Below are positions 50,618-58,621 of a stretch of DNA of 64,000 nt, piece by piece. Origin of the DNA: Bacillus cabrialesii. GTDB taxonomy: Bacteria; Bacillota; Bacilli; Bacillales; Bacillaceae. The position numbers were made by a program, and so were the translations under genes. Location: assembly GCF_004124315.2 (NCBI RefSeq), contig NZ_CP096889.1, forward strand, positions 742,001 through 806,000. Reading direction: 5' to 3'. Position 1 is the first letter of the stretch. Each line of letters starts with the position of its first letter. The notes below the pieces were generated by a model. That model worked only from the letters and a program-made list of their open reading frames with translations. It searched no databases and was not told the DNA's origin.

Positions 50618-51272
50618 GGAAGGTGCGTGCCTGTACCGCAATCCGCTCCGGTCTGCTAGTGATGTAAAAGACTGGCGGATGGAGGGAGGCGGACAGATCT
50701 CTTTTGACGATCACCGTTTGCACCTGTCTCATGTTCAGGACGAGGCACACTTTGTCTATTGGTGCCCGGAAACCTTTCCGGACGGCATCATTGTGACGTG
50801 GGGCTTCTCCCCGATTGAGCAGCCGGGATTGTGTATGCTTTTTTTTGCCGCTGCGGGGATTGGAGGCGAGGATTTGTTTGATCCAAGTCTCAAGAAAAGA
50901 ACGGGAAAATACCCTGAGTATCATTCAGGGGACATCAACGCCCTCCACCTGTCGTATTTCCGCAGAAAATACGCGGAGGAAAGAGCATTCCGCACCTGCA
51001 ATTTAAGAAAAAGCCGCGGTTTCCATCTCGCCGCGATGGGAGCCGATCCGCTGCCTTCTCCGGACGACGCCGATTCTCCGTATCGTATGAAGCTCATTAA
51101 AGACAAAGGCTATGTGCATTTTTCAATCAATGATCTGCCCATTCTTGAGTGGATGGACGACGGCAGCACATACGGTCCTGCCTTAACAAAAGGGAAAATC
51201 GGGTTCCGGCAGATGGCGCCCATGAAAGCCGCTTATCGAGATTTTGCTGTGCATCAAGCGGTGAGAAGATGA
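50610..51272 (+). CDS. yesU: YesU, DUF1961 lectin-like protein
   Basis: This 220-residue protein belongs to DUF1961, which has a concanavalin-like jelly-roll structure (B. subtilis YesU has been crystallised). The visible pattern is a beta-sandwich with FSPIEQPGLCMLFFAAAGIGGEDLFDPSL and HLAAMGADPLPSPDDADSPYRMKLIKDKGYVHFSINDLPILEW. It probably binds or cleaves a rhamnogalacturonan-derived sugar; no activity is established to my knowledge. It starts within the end of rhgT after GGGAGGG and overlaps yesV by four bases. Confidence 0.9.
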   Translation: MYKEGACLYRNPLRSASDVKDWRMEGGGQISFDDHRLHLSHVQDEAHFVYWCPETFPDGIIVTWGFSPIEQPGLCMLFFAAAGIGGEDLFDPSLKKRTGKYPEYHSGDINALHLSYFRRKYAEERAFRTCNLRKSRGFHLAAMGADPLPSPDDADSPYRMKLIKDKGYVHFSINDLPILEWMDDGSTYGPALTKGKIGFRQMAPMKAAYRDFAVHQAVRR

Positions 51273-51895
51273 AGACAACGGTAACGGATGCGCTTTATGC
51301 GGGCTGCGAAGCGGTGGTGAAAATCGCGTGGCTCAACGGGCTGTGGCTGTTGTTTACGCTTTTGGGCGGGATTCTTTTCGGCTGGGCGCCGAGCACAGCC
51401 GCGATGTGTGCGGTCATACGAAAATGGCTGATGGGACAAAAGGATGTCCCGGTGTTTCCGTTATTTTTCGATACCTACAAAAAAGAATTTCTCAAGGTCA
51501 ATGCGATCGGTTTGGCGTTTGCGGCTCTGTTTCTCATATTGTCCGCGAACTATCATTATTTTTCGGCCAGCACGGATTGGCTGTCCTTTACCGTAACAAG
51601 CTGTACGCTGCTTGCGGGGCTTTTGTATATCATCGCGCTTCTGTATGTGTTTCCCCTTTATGTGCACTACCGGCTCCCGCTTCGCAAATATCTTCCGCAG
51701 GCACTGCTGTTTGGCGCCATGCGGCCGCTGACGACCGGCTGTATGCTGATCGGGTGCGGATTCGTCCTTTATCTGCTGTATACGCTCCCAGGTTTGATCC
51801 CATTTTACGGCCCATGCTTATTTGGGCTTGTGTCGATGTTTTTTGCTCTCAGAGGGTTTCAAAAGACAGAGGCCCAGCACCGTCAAGCGGGGTAA
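51269..51895 (+). CDS. yesV: YesV, DUF624 membrane protein
   Basis: This 208-residue membrane protein is a paralogue of YesL, with the DUF624 signature KIAWLNGLWLLFTLLGGILFGWAPSTAAMCAVIRKW and LLYVFPLYVHYRLPLRKYL. Five or six membrane segments are predicted. The start overlaps the yesU stop (ATGA). It is the last gene of the yesO-to-yesV block before the yesW promoter. No clear terminator follows. Role unknown. Confidence 0.88.
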   Translation: MKTTVTDALYAGCEAVVKIAWLNGLWLLFTLLGGILFGWAPSTAAMCAVIRKWLMGQKDVPVFPLFFDTYKKEFLKVNAIGLAFAALFLILSANYHYFSASTDWLSFTVTSCTLLAGLLYIIALLYVFPLYVHYRLPLRKYLPQALLFGAMRPLTTGCMLIGCGFVLYLLYTLPGLIPFYGPCLFGLVSMFFALRGFQKTEAQHRQAG

Positions 51896-51959
51896 CAAAA
51901 AAATGACAATCGCGCAAAAAAGTGCAGTGTCCGAAAAAGGCGGATGCAAAAAAGTGAAA

Positions 51960-51988
51960 TTGAAGACAGCTCACACAGCGCATAAAAT
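51960..51988 (+). promoter_or_regulatory. SigA promoter for yesW
   Basis: TTGAAG (51960-51965) and TAAAAT (51983-51988) are 17 bases apart. The predicted start is at about 51995. Confidence 0.65.
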
Positions 51989-51995
51989 CCAATTT

Positions 51996-52011
51996 AAGTG
52001 AGCGCTTACAG
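51996..52011. promoter_or_regulatory. cre-like site at the yesW transcription start
   Basis: AAGTGAGCGCTTACAG contains a TGAGCGCTTACA near-palindrome and has one mismatch to the reversed cre consensus. It covers about +1 to +16 of the predicted transcript, which would block initiation or elongation. Confidence 0.6.
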
Positions 52012-52033
52012 ATAAATGAGAAGGAGCTGTCTG

Positions 52034-53878
52034 ATGATTAAACGAAGGAAACGCATGTTTACCGCTGTTACGTTGCTGGTTCTGTTGGTGATGGGAGCCT
52101 CTGTATGTCCTGTGAAAGCTGAAGGAGCAGCGCGGCAGATGGAAGCGCTGAACCGCGGGCTTGTGGCGGTCAAGACGGACGGCGGCATTTTTGTCAGTTG
52201 GCGGTTTCTTGGCACCGAAAACGCATCTGTTTCGTTCAATGTGTACAGAGACGGGCAAAAGCTGAATGCTTCGCCTGTCAAAACCACGAACTATGTGGAT
52301 AAAAACGGATCGGCGGGCTCTACGTATACGGTTCGGGCCGTCGTAAACGGTACCGAACAGGCTGCATCTGAAAAAGCCTCCGTATGGGCGCAGCCGTATC
52401 ATTCCGTCAGGCTGGATAAACCGGCTGGCGGCACGACGCCAAAGGGTGAAGCTTACACCTACAGCGCCAATGACGCAAGTGTCGGCGATGTCGATGGTGA
52501 CGGGCAATACGAGCTGATTCTGAAATGGGACCCGTCTAATTCAAAGGATAACTCACAGGATGGCTATACGGGTGACGTGCTGATTGACGCCTATAAACTG
52601 GACGGGACGAAGCTGTGGCGGATCAATCTCGGCAAAAACATCAGAGCGGGCGCGCACTACACCCAGTTTATGGTGTATGACCTTGATGGTGACGGAAAAG
52701 CGGAAGTGGCGATGAAAACGGCGGACGGGACAAAAGACGGCACGGGCAAAGTCATCGGAAATGCCAATGCTGATTACAGAAATGAACAGGGGCGTGTGCT
52801 TTCAGGACCCGAATATCTTACGGTGTTTCAAGGGGCAACCGGGAAAGAGCTTGTCACCGCAAATTTTGAACCGGCCCGCGGCAATGTGTCAGATTGGGGA
52901 GACAGCTACGGCAACCGGGTTGACCGGTTTCTCGCCGGCATTGCCTACCTCGACGGACAGCGGCCGAGCCTGATCATGACGAGAGGGTATTATGCCAAAA
53001 CCATGCTTGTCGCCTATAACTTCCGAGACGGAAAGCTGTCAAAGCTTTGGACGCTCGATTCCTCGAAGTCTGGAAATGAGGCGTTTGCCGGGCAGGGGAA
53101 TCACAACTTGAGCATCGCGGATGTTGACGGAGACGGAAAAGATGAGATTATTTTCGGCTCAATGGCTGTTGACCATGACGGCAAAGGCATGTATTCGACT
53201 GGTTTAGGCCACGGGGATGCCCTTCATACCGGAGATCTTGATCCGAGCCGGCCGGGGCTTGAGGTGTTTCAAGTTCATGAGGACAAAAACGCAAAATACG
53301 GCTTATCCTTCCGGGATGCGGCAACAGGGAAAATCCTTTGGGGTGTTTATGCCGGCAAGGATGTAGGCCGTGGAATGGCTGCTGATATTGACCCGCGTTA
53401 TCCGGGACAGGAAGTGTGGGCAAACGGTTCTCTTTACTCGGCGAAAGGAGCAAAAATCGGAAGCGGTGTTCCGTCCTCGACCAACTTCGGCATCTGGTGG
53501 GACGGAGACCTGCTGCGGGAACAGCTGGACAGCAACCGAATCGATAAGTGGGATTATCAAAACGGCGTATCGAAAAATGTGCTGACTGCATCAGGCGCGG
53601 CTGCCAACAACGGCACAAAAGCAACACCAACGCTTCAGGCTGATCTGCTTGGTGACTGGCGCGAGGAAGTTGTGTGGAGAACGGAGGACAGCAGTGCGCT
53701 CCGCATTTACACGACAACAGTTCCGACTGAGCACAGGCTGTACACGCTGATGCACGATCCTGTGTACCGGCTTGGCATCGCCTGGCAAAATGTCGCGTAT
53801 AACCAGCCGCCGCACACAAGCTTCTTTTTAGGAGAGGGCATGGCGGAACAGCCAAAACCGAATATGTATACGCCTTAA
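52034..53878 (+). CDS. yesW: YesW, secreted rhamnogalacturonan endolyase (PL11)
   Basis: This PL11 lyase cuts the rhamnose-galacturonate backbone internally by beta-elimination outside the cell. The 614 residues start with a signal peptide (basic RRKRM, hydrophobic FTAVTLLVLLVMGASVCPV, cleavage near KAEGA). The eight-bladed propeller carries repeated calcium-binding DVDGDG, DLDGDGKAE and DVDGDGKDE loops and the active-site region ASVGDVDGDGQYELILKWDPSNSKDN. The ATG at 52034 has AAGGAGCTGTCTG before it; the upstream in-frame ATG at 52016 (620 residues, the usual annotation) lacks a ribosome-binding site and lies near the transcription start. Confidence 0.95.
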   Translation: MIKRRKRMFTAVTLLVLLVMGASVCPVKAEGAARQMEALNRGLVAVKTDGGIFVSWRFLGTENASVSFNVYRDGQKLNASPVKTTNYVDKNGSAGSTYTVRAVVNGTEQAASEKASVWAQPYHSVRLDKPAGGTTPKGEAYTYSANDASVGDVDGDGQYELILKWDPSNSKDNSQDGYTGDVLIDAYKLDGTKLWRINLGKNIRAGAHYTQFMVYDLDGDGKAEVAMKTADGTKDGTGKVIGNANADYRNEQGRVLSGPEYLTVFQGATGKELVTANFEPARGNVSDWGDSYGNRVDRFLAGIAYLDGQRPSLIMTRGYYAKTMLVAYNFRDGKLSKLWTLDSSKSGNEAFAGQGNHNLSIADVDGDGKDEIIFGSMAVDHDGKGMYSTGLGHGDALHTGDLDPSRPGLEVFQVHEDKNAKYGLSFRDAATGKILWGVYAGKDVGRGMAADIDPRYPGQEVWANGSLYSAKGAKIGSGVPSSTNFGIWWDGDLLREQLDSNRIDKWDYQNGVSKNVLTASGAAANNGTKATPTLQADLLGDWREEVVWRTEDSSALRIYTTTVPTEHRLYTLMHDPVYRLGIAWQNVAYNQPPHTSFFLGEGMAEQPKPNMYTP

Positions 53879-53891
53879 CAGAAAGGGGGAA

Positions 53892-53918
53892 GGAACGGGC
53901 TGCGCGCAGCCCGTTCCC
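53892..53918 (+). other. GC-rich hairpin between yesW and yesX
   Basis: GGAACGGGCTG and CAGCCCGTTCC form a perfect stem with a four-base loop (GCGC). It has no T-run and ends six bases before the yesX ATG, with GGGGGAAGG just upstream of and touching its left arm. It may protect the yesW mRNA end or control access to the yesX start. Confidence 0.75.
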
Positions 53919-53923
53919 ATCAA

Positions 53924-55762
53924 ATGAAACCAAAAAAGAGGCAAATGGAATACTTGACCAGAGGCCTGATTGCGGTCAAGACAGAGCAGGGCGTGTTTGT
54001 CAGCTGGCGTTTTCTCGGAACGGATCATGAGACGACGGCTTTTCACCTTTATCGGAACGGAAAGAGGATCACCCGCGAGCCTATCGAGGACAGCACCAAT
54101 TTTCTTGATCGAAACGGAACGGCGGACTCTGTTTATCAGGTGGCAGCCGTCAATAAAGGACGGGAAGAAAAGCTGTCCAACGAAGCTCCAGCCTGGCGGG
54201 AAAATATCCTGGAGGTGCCGCTCAACAAACCGGAAGGCGGTGTGACGCCGGACGGAAAGCCGTACACCTACAGCGCCAATGATGCCAGTGTCGGTGATGT
54301 GGACGGGGATGGAGAATATGAAATCATCCTGAAGTGGGACCCATCCAATTCAAAAGACAACGCTCATGACGGATATACCGGGGAGGTTCTCATAGATGCC
54401 TATAAACTGGACGGCACCTTTTTATGGCGCATCAATCTCGGCAGAAACATCAGAGCGGGTGCGCATTATACCCAGTTTATGGTCTATGACCTGGACGGTG
54501 ATGGGAAAGCGGAAATCGCCATGAAAACAGCCGACGGCACAACAGACGGGAAAGGGCGCATCATCGGCGATGAGCATGCCGATTTTAGAAATGAACAGGG
54601 GAGAATCCTGTCCGGACCGGAATATTTGACGGTGTTTAAAGGAGAAACCGGTGAAGCGCTCACGACCGTGGAATACGAACCGCCCCGCGGCAAACTGGAG
54701 GATTGGGGAGACGGCTATGGAAACCGGATGGACCGTTTTCTCGCCGGAATCGCTTATTTGGATGGGGAGCGGCCGAGCCTCGTAATGGCGCGCGGCTACT
54801 ATACGAGAGCCGTTCTTGTGGCATACGATTTCAGAAACGGCAGGCTCAAGAAGCGTTGGATATTTGACTCCAACCAGCCGGGCTATGAAGCGTACGCGGG
54901 GCAAGGCAATCACAGCTTGAGTGTGGCGGATGTTGACGGAGACGGGATGGATGAGATCATTTACGGCGCCATGGCGGTTGACCATGATGGCACCGGCTTG
55001 TACACAACGGGGCTCGGGCACGGAGACGCGATGCATGTAGGCGATCTGGACCCGTCCCGAAAAGGGCTTGAAGTGTTTCAGGTGCATGAGGATGCTTCGA
55101 AGCCGTACGGACTGTCGCTTCGTGATGCCGGCACCGGCGAGATTTTGTGGGGCGTCCATGCCGGAACCGATGTCGGCCGGGGAATGGCGGCTCATATCGA
55201 TCCATGCTACAAAGGATCGCTCGTCTGGGGAATCGATCCGCCGGGCAATGATGGCATGTCGTATGGGCTTTTCACGAGCAAAGGTGAAAAAATCAGCGAC
55301 AAAGCGCCCGCTTCAGCCAATTTCGCCATCTGGTGGGACGGTGATTTGGTCAGGGAGCTGCTTGATCATGACTGGGACGGAACGATCGGCAGGCCGAAGA
55401 TTGAAAAATGGGATGCTGAAAACGGCTGTCTGAAGACGATATTTCAGCCGGCCGGCGTGCTGTCCAACAACGGCACAAAAGGAAACCCTGTTCTTCAAGC
55501 CAACCTGTTCGGGGACTGGAGGGAAGAAGTGATATGGAGAACCGAAGACAGCAGCGCGCTCCGCATATATACAACGACAAATCTCACCCGCCACCGCTTT
55601 TACACGCTGATGCACGACCCGGTTTACAGGCCCGGCATCGCCTGGCAGAACACCGCTTACAACCAGCCGCCGCACACGGGATTTTATCTCGGAACGGGAA
55701 TGAAAAAACCGCCGAAGCCCGCCCTGTACATAGCGGGAAGCAAAGCGGAGGCGCCGACATAG
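53924..55762 (+). CDS. yesX: YesX, rhamnogalacturonan exolyase (PL11)
   Basis: This 612-residue PL11 lyase is a paralogue of YesW that releases unsaturated disaccharides from chain ends. Alignment with YesW starts at MEYLTRGLIAVKTEQGVFVSWRFLGT, only eight residues in, and no signal peptide is visible. The propeller calcium loops (DVDGDGEYE, DLDGDGKAE, DVDGDGMDE) are kept. It carries an insertion near residues 435-455 (IDPPGNDGMSYGLF) and another near 480 (DHDWDGTIGRPK) absent in YesW, probably shaping the exo-type site. The ATG is unusual in lying about 30 bases from the nearest good ribosome-binding site, across a hairpin. Confidence 0.93.
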   Translation: MKPKKRQMEYLTRGLIAVKTEQGVFVSWRFLGTDHETTAFHLYRNGKRITREPIEDSTNFLDRNGTADSVYQVAAVNKGREEKLSNEAPAWRENILEVPLNKPEGGVTPDGKPYTYSANDASVGDVDGDGEYEIILKWDPSNSKDNAHDGYTGEVLIDAYKLDGTFLWRINLGRNIRAGAHYTQFMVYDLDGDGKAEIAMKTADGTTDGKGRIIGDEHADFRNEQGRILSGPEYLTVFKGETGEALTTVEYEPPRGKLEDWGDGYGNRMDRFLAGIAYLDGERPSLVMARGYYTRAVLVAYDFRNGRLKKRWIFDSNQPGYEAYAGQGNHSLSVADVDGDGMDEIIYGAMAVDHDGTGLYTTGLGHGDAMHVGDLDPSRKGLEVFQVHEDASKPYGLSLRDAGTGEILWGVHAGTDVGRGMAAHIDPCYKGSLVWGIDPPGNDGMSYGLFTSKGEKISDKAPASANFAIWWDGDLVRELLDHDWDGTIGRPKIEKWDAENGCLKTIFQPAGVLSNNGTKGNPVLQANLFGDWREEVIWRTEDSSALRIYTTTNLTRHRFYTLMHDPVYRPGIAWQNTAYNQPPHTGFYLGTGMKKPPKPALYIAGSKAEAPT

Positions 55763-55783
55763 GAGGAACTAAGGGATACGAAG

Positions 55784-55835
55784 CAAAGGCTGAACAGTAC
55801 GACAAGATGACTTATCAAAGGGCAGGAAGATCAAT
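55784..55835 (+). pseudogene. Short remnant resembling an aldo/keto reductase N-terminus
   Basis: The 160-base gap between yesX and yesY has a good ribosome-binding site (TAGGAGGAACTAAGG at about 55759) with no start codon after it. The frame then reads YEAKAEQYDKMTYQRAGRS, which resembles the first 20 residues of YghZ-type aldo/keto reductases (usually a Tyr-Asp-x-Met-x-Tyr-x-Arg-x-Gly-x-Ser pattern). The similarity stops there. I read it as the residue of a deleted gene; a chance match is possible. Confidence 0.4.
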
Positions 55836-55924
55836 GTTCAGGCGTTGCACTCACCGGTTTTTCAAGGGAAAGAGCTGCCATGATCGAAGCCATATGAAAT
55901 GAAAAAAACGAGGGGGAATGAAAA

Positions 55925-56578
55925 ATGGCAAATCATATTTATCTTGCCGGCGATTCGACTGTTCAAACGTATGGAGACAGCACAAATCAAGGGGGCTGGG
56001 GACAGTTTCTCGGCTCGCATCTGCCGGAGCATATTCAAGTGATTAACAGGGCGATCGGGGGAAGAAGCTCCAAAACTTTTGTGGAAGAGGGCAGGCTTCA
56101 AGCGATCCTTGATGTGATCGAGCCGGATGACTGGCTTTTTGTGCAGATGGGCCATAACGACGCGTCGAAAAATAAGCCGGAGCGCTACACAGAGCCCTAT
56201 ACCACCTATAAACAATATTTAAAACAATATATCGCAGGCGCAAGGGAAAAAGGCGCCCATCCACTTCTCATTACCCCCGTAGCCCGCTTTCATTACGAAA
56301 ACGGCGTGTTTTTGAACGACTTTCCTGATTATTGCAATGCCATGAAGCAGACGGCTGCTGAGGAGAATGTGCAGCTCATTGATCTGATGGAGAAAAGCCT
56401 CGCTTTCTTTACCGAAAAGGGAGAGGAAAAAGTGTACACCTATTTTATGGTATCGGAAGGAATAAACGATTACACGCACTTTACAAAAAAAGGCGCAAAT
56501 GAAATGGCAAAACTTGTGGCGAAAGGCATAAAGGAGCTCGGCCTGCCATTGACAGAATCGATCATCAAAGAAGGGTGA
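55925..56578 (+). CDS. yesY: YesY, rhamnogalacturonan acetylesterase
   Basis: This 217-residue SGNH esterase is a paralogue of RhgT. Block I is YLAGDSTVQTYGD with nucleophile Ser11, block II RAIGGRSSKTFVEEG, block III QMGHNDASKN, and the catalytic Asp-x-x-His DYTHFTKKGANEMAKLV. No signal peptide is present, so it is cytoplasmic. Substrate preference relative to RhgT is not visible from sequence. The ATG at 55925 follows GAGGGGGAATG. Confidence 0.92.
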   Translation: MANHIYLAGDSTVQTYGDSTNQGGWGQFLGSHLPEHIQVINRAIGGRSSKTFVEEGRLQAILDVIEPDDWLFVQMGHNDASKNKPERYTEPYTTYKQYLKQYIAGAREKGAHPLLITPVARFHYENGVFLNDFPDYCNAMKQTAAEENVQLIDLMEKSLAFFTEKGEEKVYTYFMVSEGINDYTHFTKKGANEMAKLVAKGIKELGLPLTESIIKEG

Positions 56579-56583
56579 AGAAT

Positions 56584-58578
56584 GTGAAGGGAAAACTATA
56601 TCACGGCGCTTGCTATTATCCGGAATTATGGGATGAAAAGACGATTCGGCAGGACATTGACGTCATGTGTGAAGTTGGCGTGAATGTTGTGCGAATCGGC
56701 GAATTTGCCTGGTCCGTCATGGAACCGGAAGAAGGGAAAATTGACGTCGGTTTTTTCAAAGAAATCATCACCCGGCTGTATGACAACGGCATCGAAACGA
56801 TTATGTGCACACCGACGCCTACACCGCCGATTTGGCTGTCGCATGGGCGGCCGGAGCGCATGCATGTTAACGAAAAAAGAGAGGTCATGGGGCACGGCTC
56901 GCGTCAGCATGCATGCACGAACAACCCGTATTTCCGAAAAAGAGCCGCCATCATTACCACAAACATTGCCAAGGAGCTTGGCCAGCTCCCGGGGCTGATC
57001 GGCTGGCAGCTAGACAATGAGTTTAAATGCCATGTTGCTGAATGCATGTGTGAGACGTGCTTGCACTTATGGCATGACTGGCTCAAAAGCCGCTATGGCG
57101 TGATTGAGCGGTTAAACGAAGCGTGGGGAACCGATGTGTGGAGCGAAACCTACCAGACGTTTGAGCAAGTGCCGCAGCCGGGACCGGCCCCGTTTCTGCA
57201 CCATGCCTCTCTAAGCACCATGTACCAGCTGTTTTCAATGGAGATGATTGCTCAATTCGCGGATGAGCAGGCCAAAATCATCCGTTGTTATTCAGATGCG
57301 CCGATCACGCATAACGGCTCTGTCATGTTCAGCGTGGACAATGAGCGGATGTTTCGGAATCTTGATCTCGCCTCTTATGACACATACGCTTCGCAGGAAA
57401 ACGCCTCTGCCTTTTTATTGAACTGTGATTTGTGGAGAAATTTAAAACAAGGGCGCCCGTTTTGGATTTTGGAAACGAGCCCTTCGTATGCCGCCTCGCT
57501 TGAAAGCTCCGCTTTTCCGCACGCCGACGGTTATTTACAGGCTGAAGCCGTATCATCCTACGCCTTAGGAAGCGAGGGCTTTTGCTATTGGCTGTGGCGC
57601 CAGCAGCGTTCGGGGAGCGAGATTTCGCACGGCTCCGTTCTGAGTGCTTGGGGCGAGCCGACCGTTGGCTATCAGAACGTGCTGGCTGTCGAGCGGGCAA
57701 GAAAGGAAATCGAATCAGTCATTCTATCCACCGAACCCGTTCAAGCCGAGGCGGCGATGACGTACTCCGACAGAGCGAAAGCATATATCAAAACAGAACC
57801 TCACCGCGGACTCCGGCACCGTTCGCTTGTGACGCATTTTTATGAGCGCATTCTGCATACGGGGATTCACCGTGATCTCATTCCGGAAGGCGCTCCGCTG
57901 GACGGATACCGCTTGCTGTTTACGCCATTTTTGCCGTATCTGTCTCCTGAATTGATCAACAAAGCTTCCGCATTCGCCGAAGCGGGAGGCATCTGGATCG
58001 CGGGGCCTCTGACAGGCGGGCGCACAAGCGAGCATACCATTCATACCGATTGCGGACTTGGCGAACTTGAGAAAACATCAGAGGTCAAAACGCTGTTTAC
58101 CTTTCCGATGAACGAGGACGTGAATACAGGAAAAGCGTTTGGCATCACGGCGCCGCTCGGGCTGTGGAGCGCGGTGTTTGATACAGGGAGCGGAAATACC
58201 CTTGGCACGGTTGAATCGGGACCTGGAGCAGGCCATGCCTTTTTGGCAGAACAGAAGCACGGCAAAGGGAAAATCGTCATGCTCGGCTCGCTTCCATCAG
58301 GGAAAGAAGGGGATGCGATGCTGGAAGCGCTCGTCAGGCATTACGCGGCTGAAGCAGATATTTCCGTCCGCTCGGATGTGACACCAGGCACGATCGTTGC
58401 CCCTCGCAAAGGCGATAACGGCCTTGTGTGGATCATCGTCAATATGGATGGAAAAGGCGGAAGCGTGACACTGCCGGAGACGGGAACGGATCTGTTGGCC
58501 AGCCGTTCGGAGAAAGCGGGGAGGCTGGCTGTCGGACCGCATGAATACCGTGTGATTCAGTTTGAACATCACAGCTGA
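56584..58578 (+). CDS. yesZ: YesZ, beta-galactosidase (GH42)
   Basis: This 664-residue GH42 enzyme probably removes galactose from rhamnogalacturonan side-chain oligosaccharides. It has the N-terminal TIM barrel (YHGACYYPELWDEKTIRQDIDVMCEVGVNVVRIGEFAWSVMEP), the acid/base Glu146 in GWQLDNEFKCH followed by the zinc cysteines CHVAECMCETC, and nucleophile Glu297 in FWILETSPSYA. A trimerisation domain and a small beta domain follow. The start is GTG; I chose 56584 because GAAGGGTG is at the right distance and the product then begins like its homologue; GTG at 56575 adds three residues. Confidence 0.93.
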   Translation: MKGKLYHGACYYPELWDEKTIRQDIDVMCEVGVNVVRIGEFAWSVMEPEEGKIDVGFFKEIITRLYDNGIETIMCTPTPTPPIWLSHGRPERMHVNEKREVMGHGSRQHACTNNPYFRKRAAIITTNIAKELGQLPGLIGWQLDNEFKCHVAECMCETCLHLWHDWLKSRYGVIERLNEAWGTDVWSETYQTFEQVPQPGPAPFLHHASLSTMYQLFSMEMIAQFADEQAKIIRCYSDAPITHNGSVMFSVDNERMFRNLDLASYDTYASQENASAFLLNCDLWRNLKQGRPFWILETSPSYAASLESSAFPHADGYLQAEAVSSYALGSEGFCYWLWRQQRSGSEISHGSVLSAWGEPTVGYQNVLAVERARKEIESVILSTEPVQAEAAMTYSDRAKAYIKTEPHRGLRHRSLVTHFYERILHTGIHRDLIPEGAPLDGYRLLFTPFLPYLSPELINKASAFAEAGGIWIAGPLTGGRTSEHTIHTDCGLGELEKTSEVKTLFTFPMNEDVNTGKAFGITAPLGLWSAVFDTGSGNTLGTVESGPGAGHAFLAEQKHGKGKIVMLGSLPSGKEGDAMLEALVRHYAAEADISVRSDVTPGTIVAPRKGDNGLVWIIVNMDGKGGSVTLPETGTDLLASRSEKAGRLAVGPHEYRVIQFEHHS

Positions 58579-58604
58579 TTCTTTGGCATCGAATCAGCTT
58601 TTTT
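58573..58604 (+). terminator. Terminator overlapping the yesZ stop
   Basis: AGCTGATTC and GAATCAGCT pair around a nine-base loop, followed by six T residues. The stop codon lies in the left arm, so yesZ transcripts should end before yetA. Confidence 0.85.
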
Positions 58605-58621
58605 CTATGGGAGGATAGACG

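Noticed and set aside
52016..52033. Upstream ATG of yesW used in the common annotation
   Set aside because: It lacks a ribosome-binding site, while AAGGAG precedes the ATG at 52034. The six extra residues add nothing to the signal peptide.
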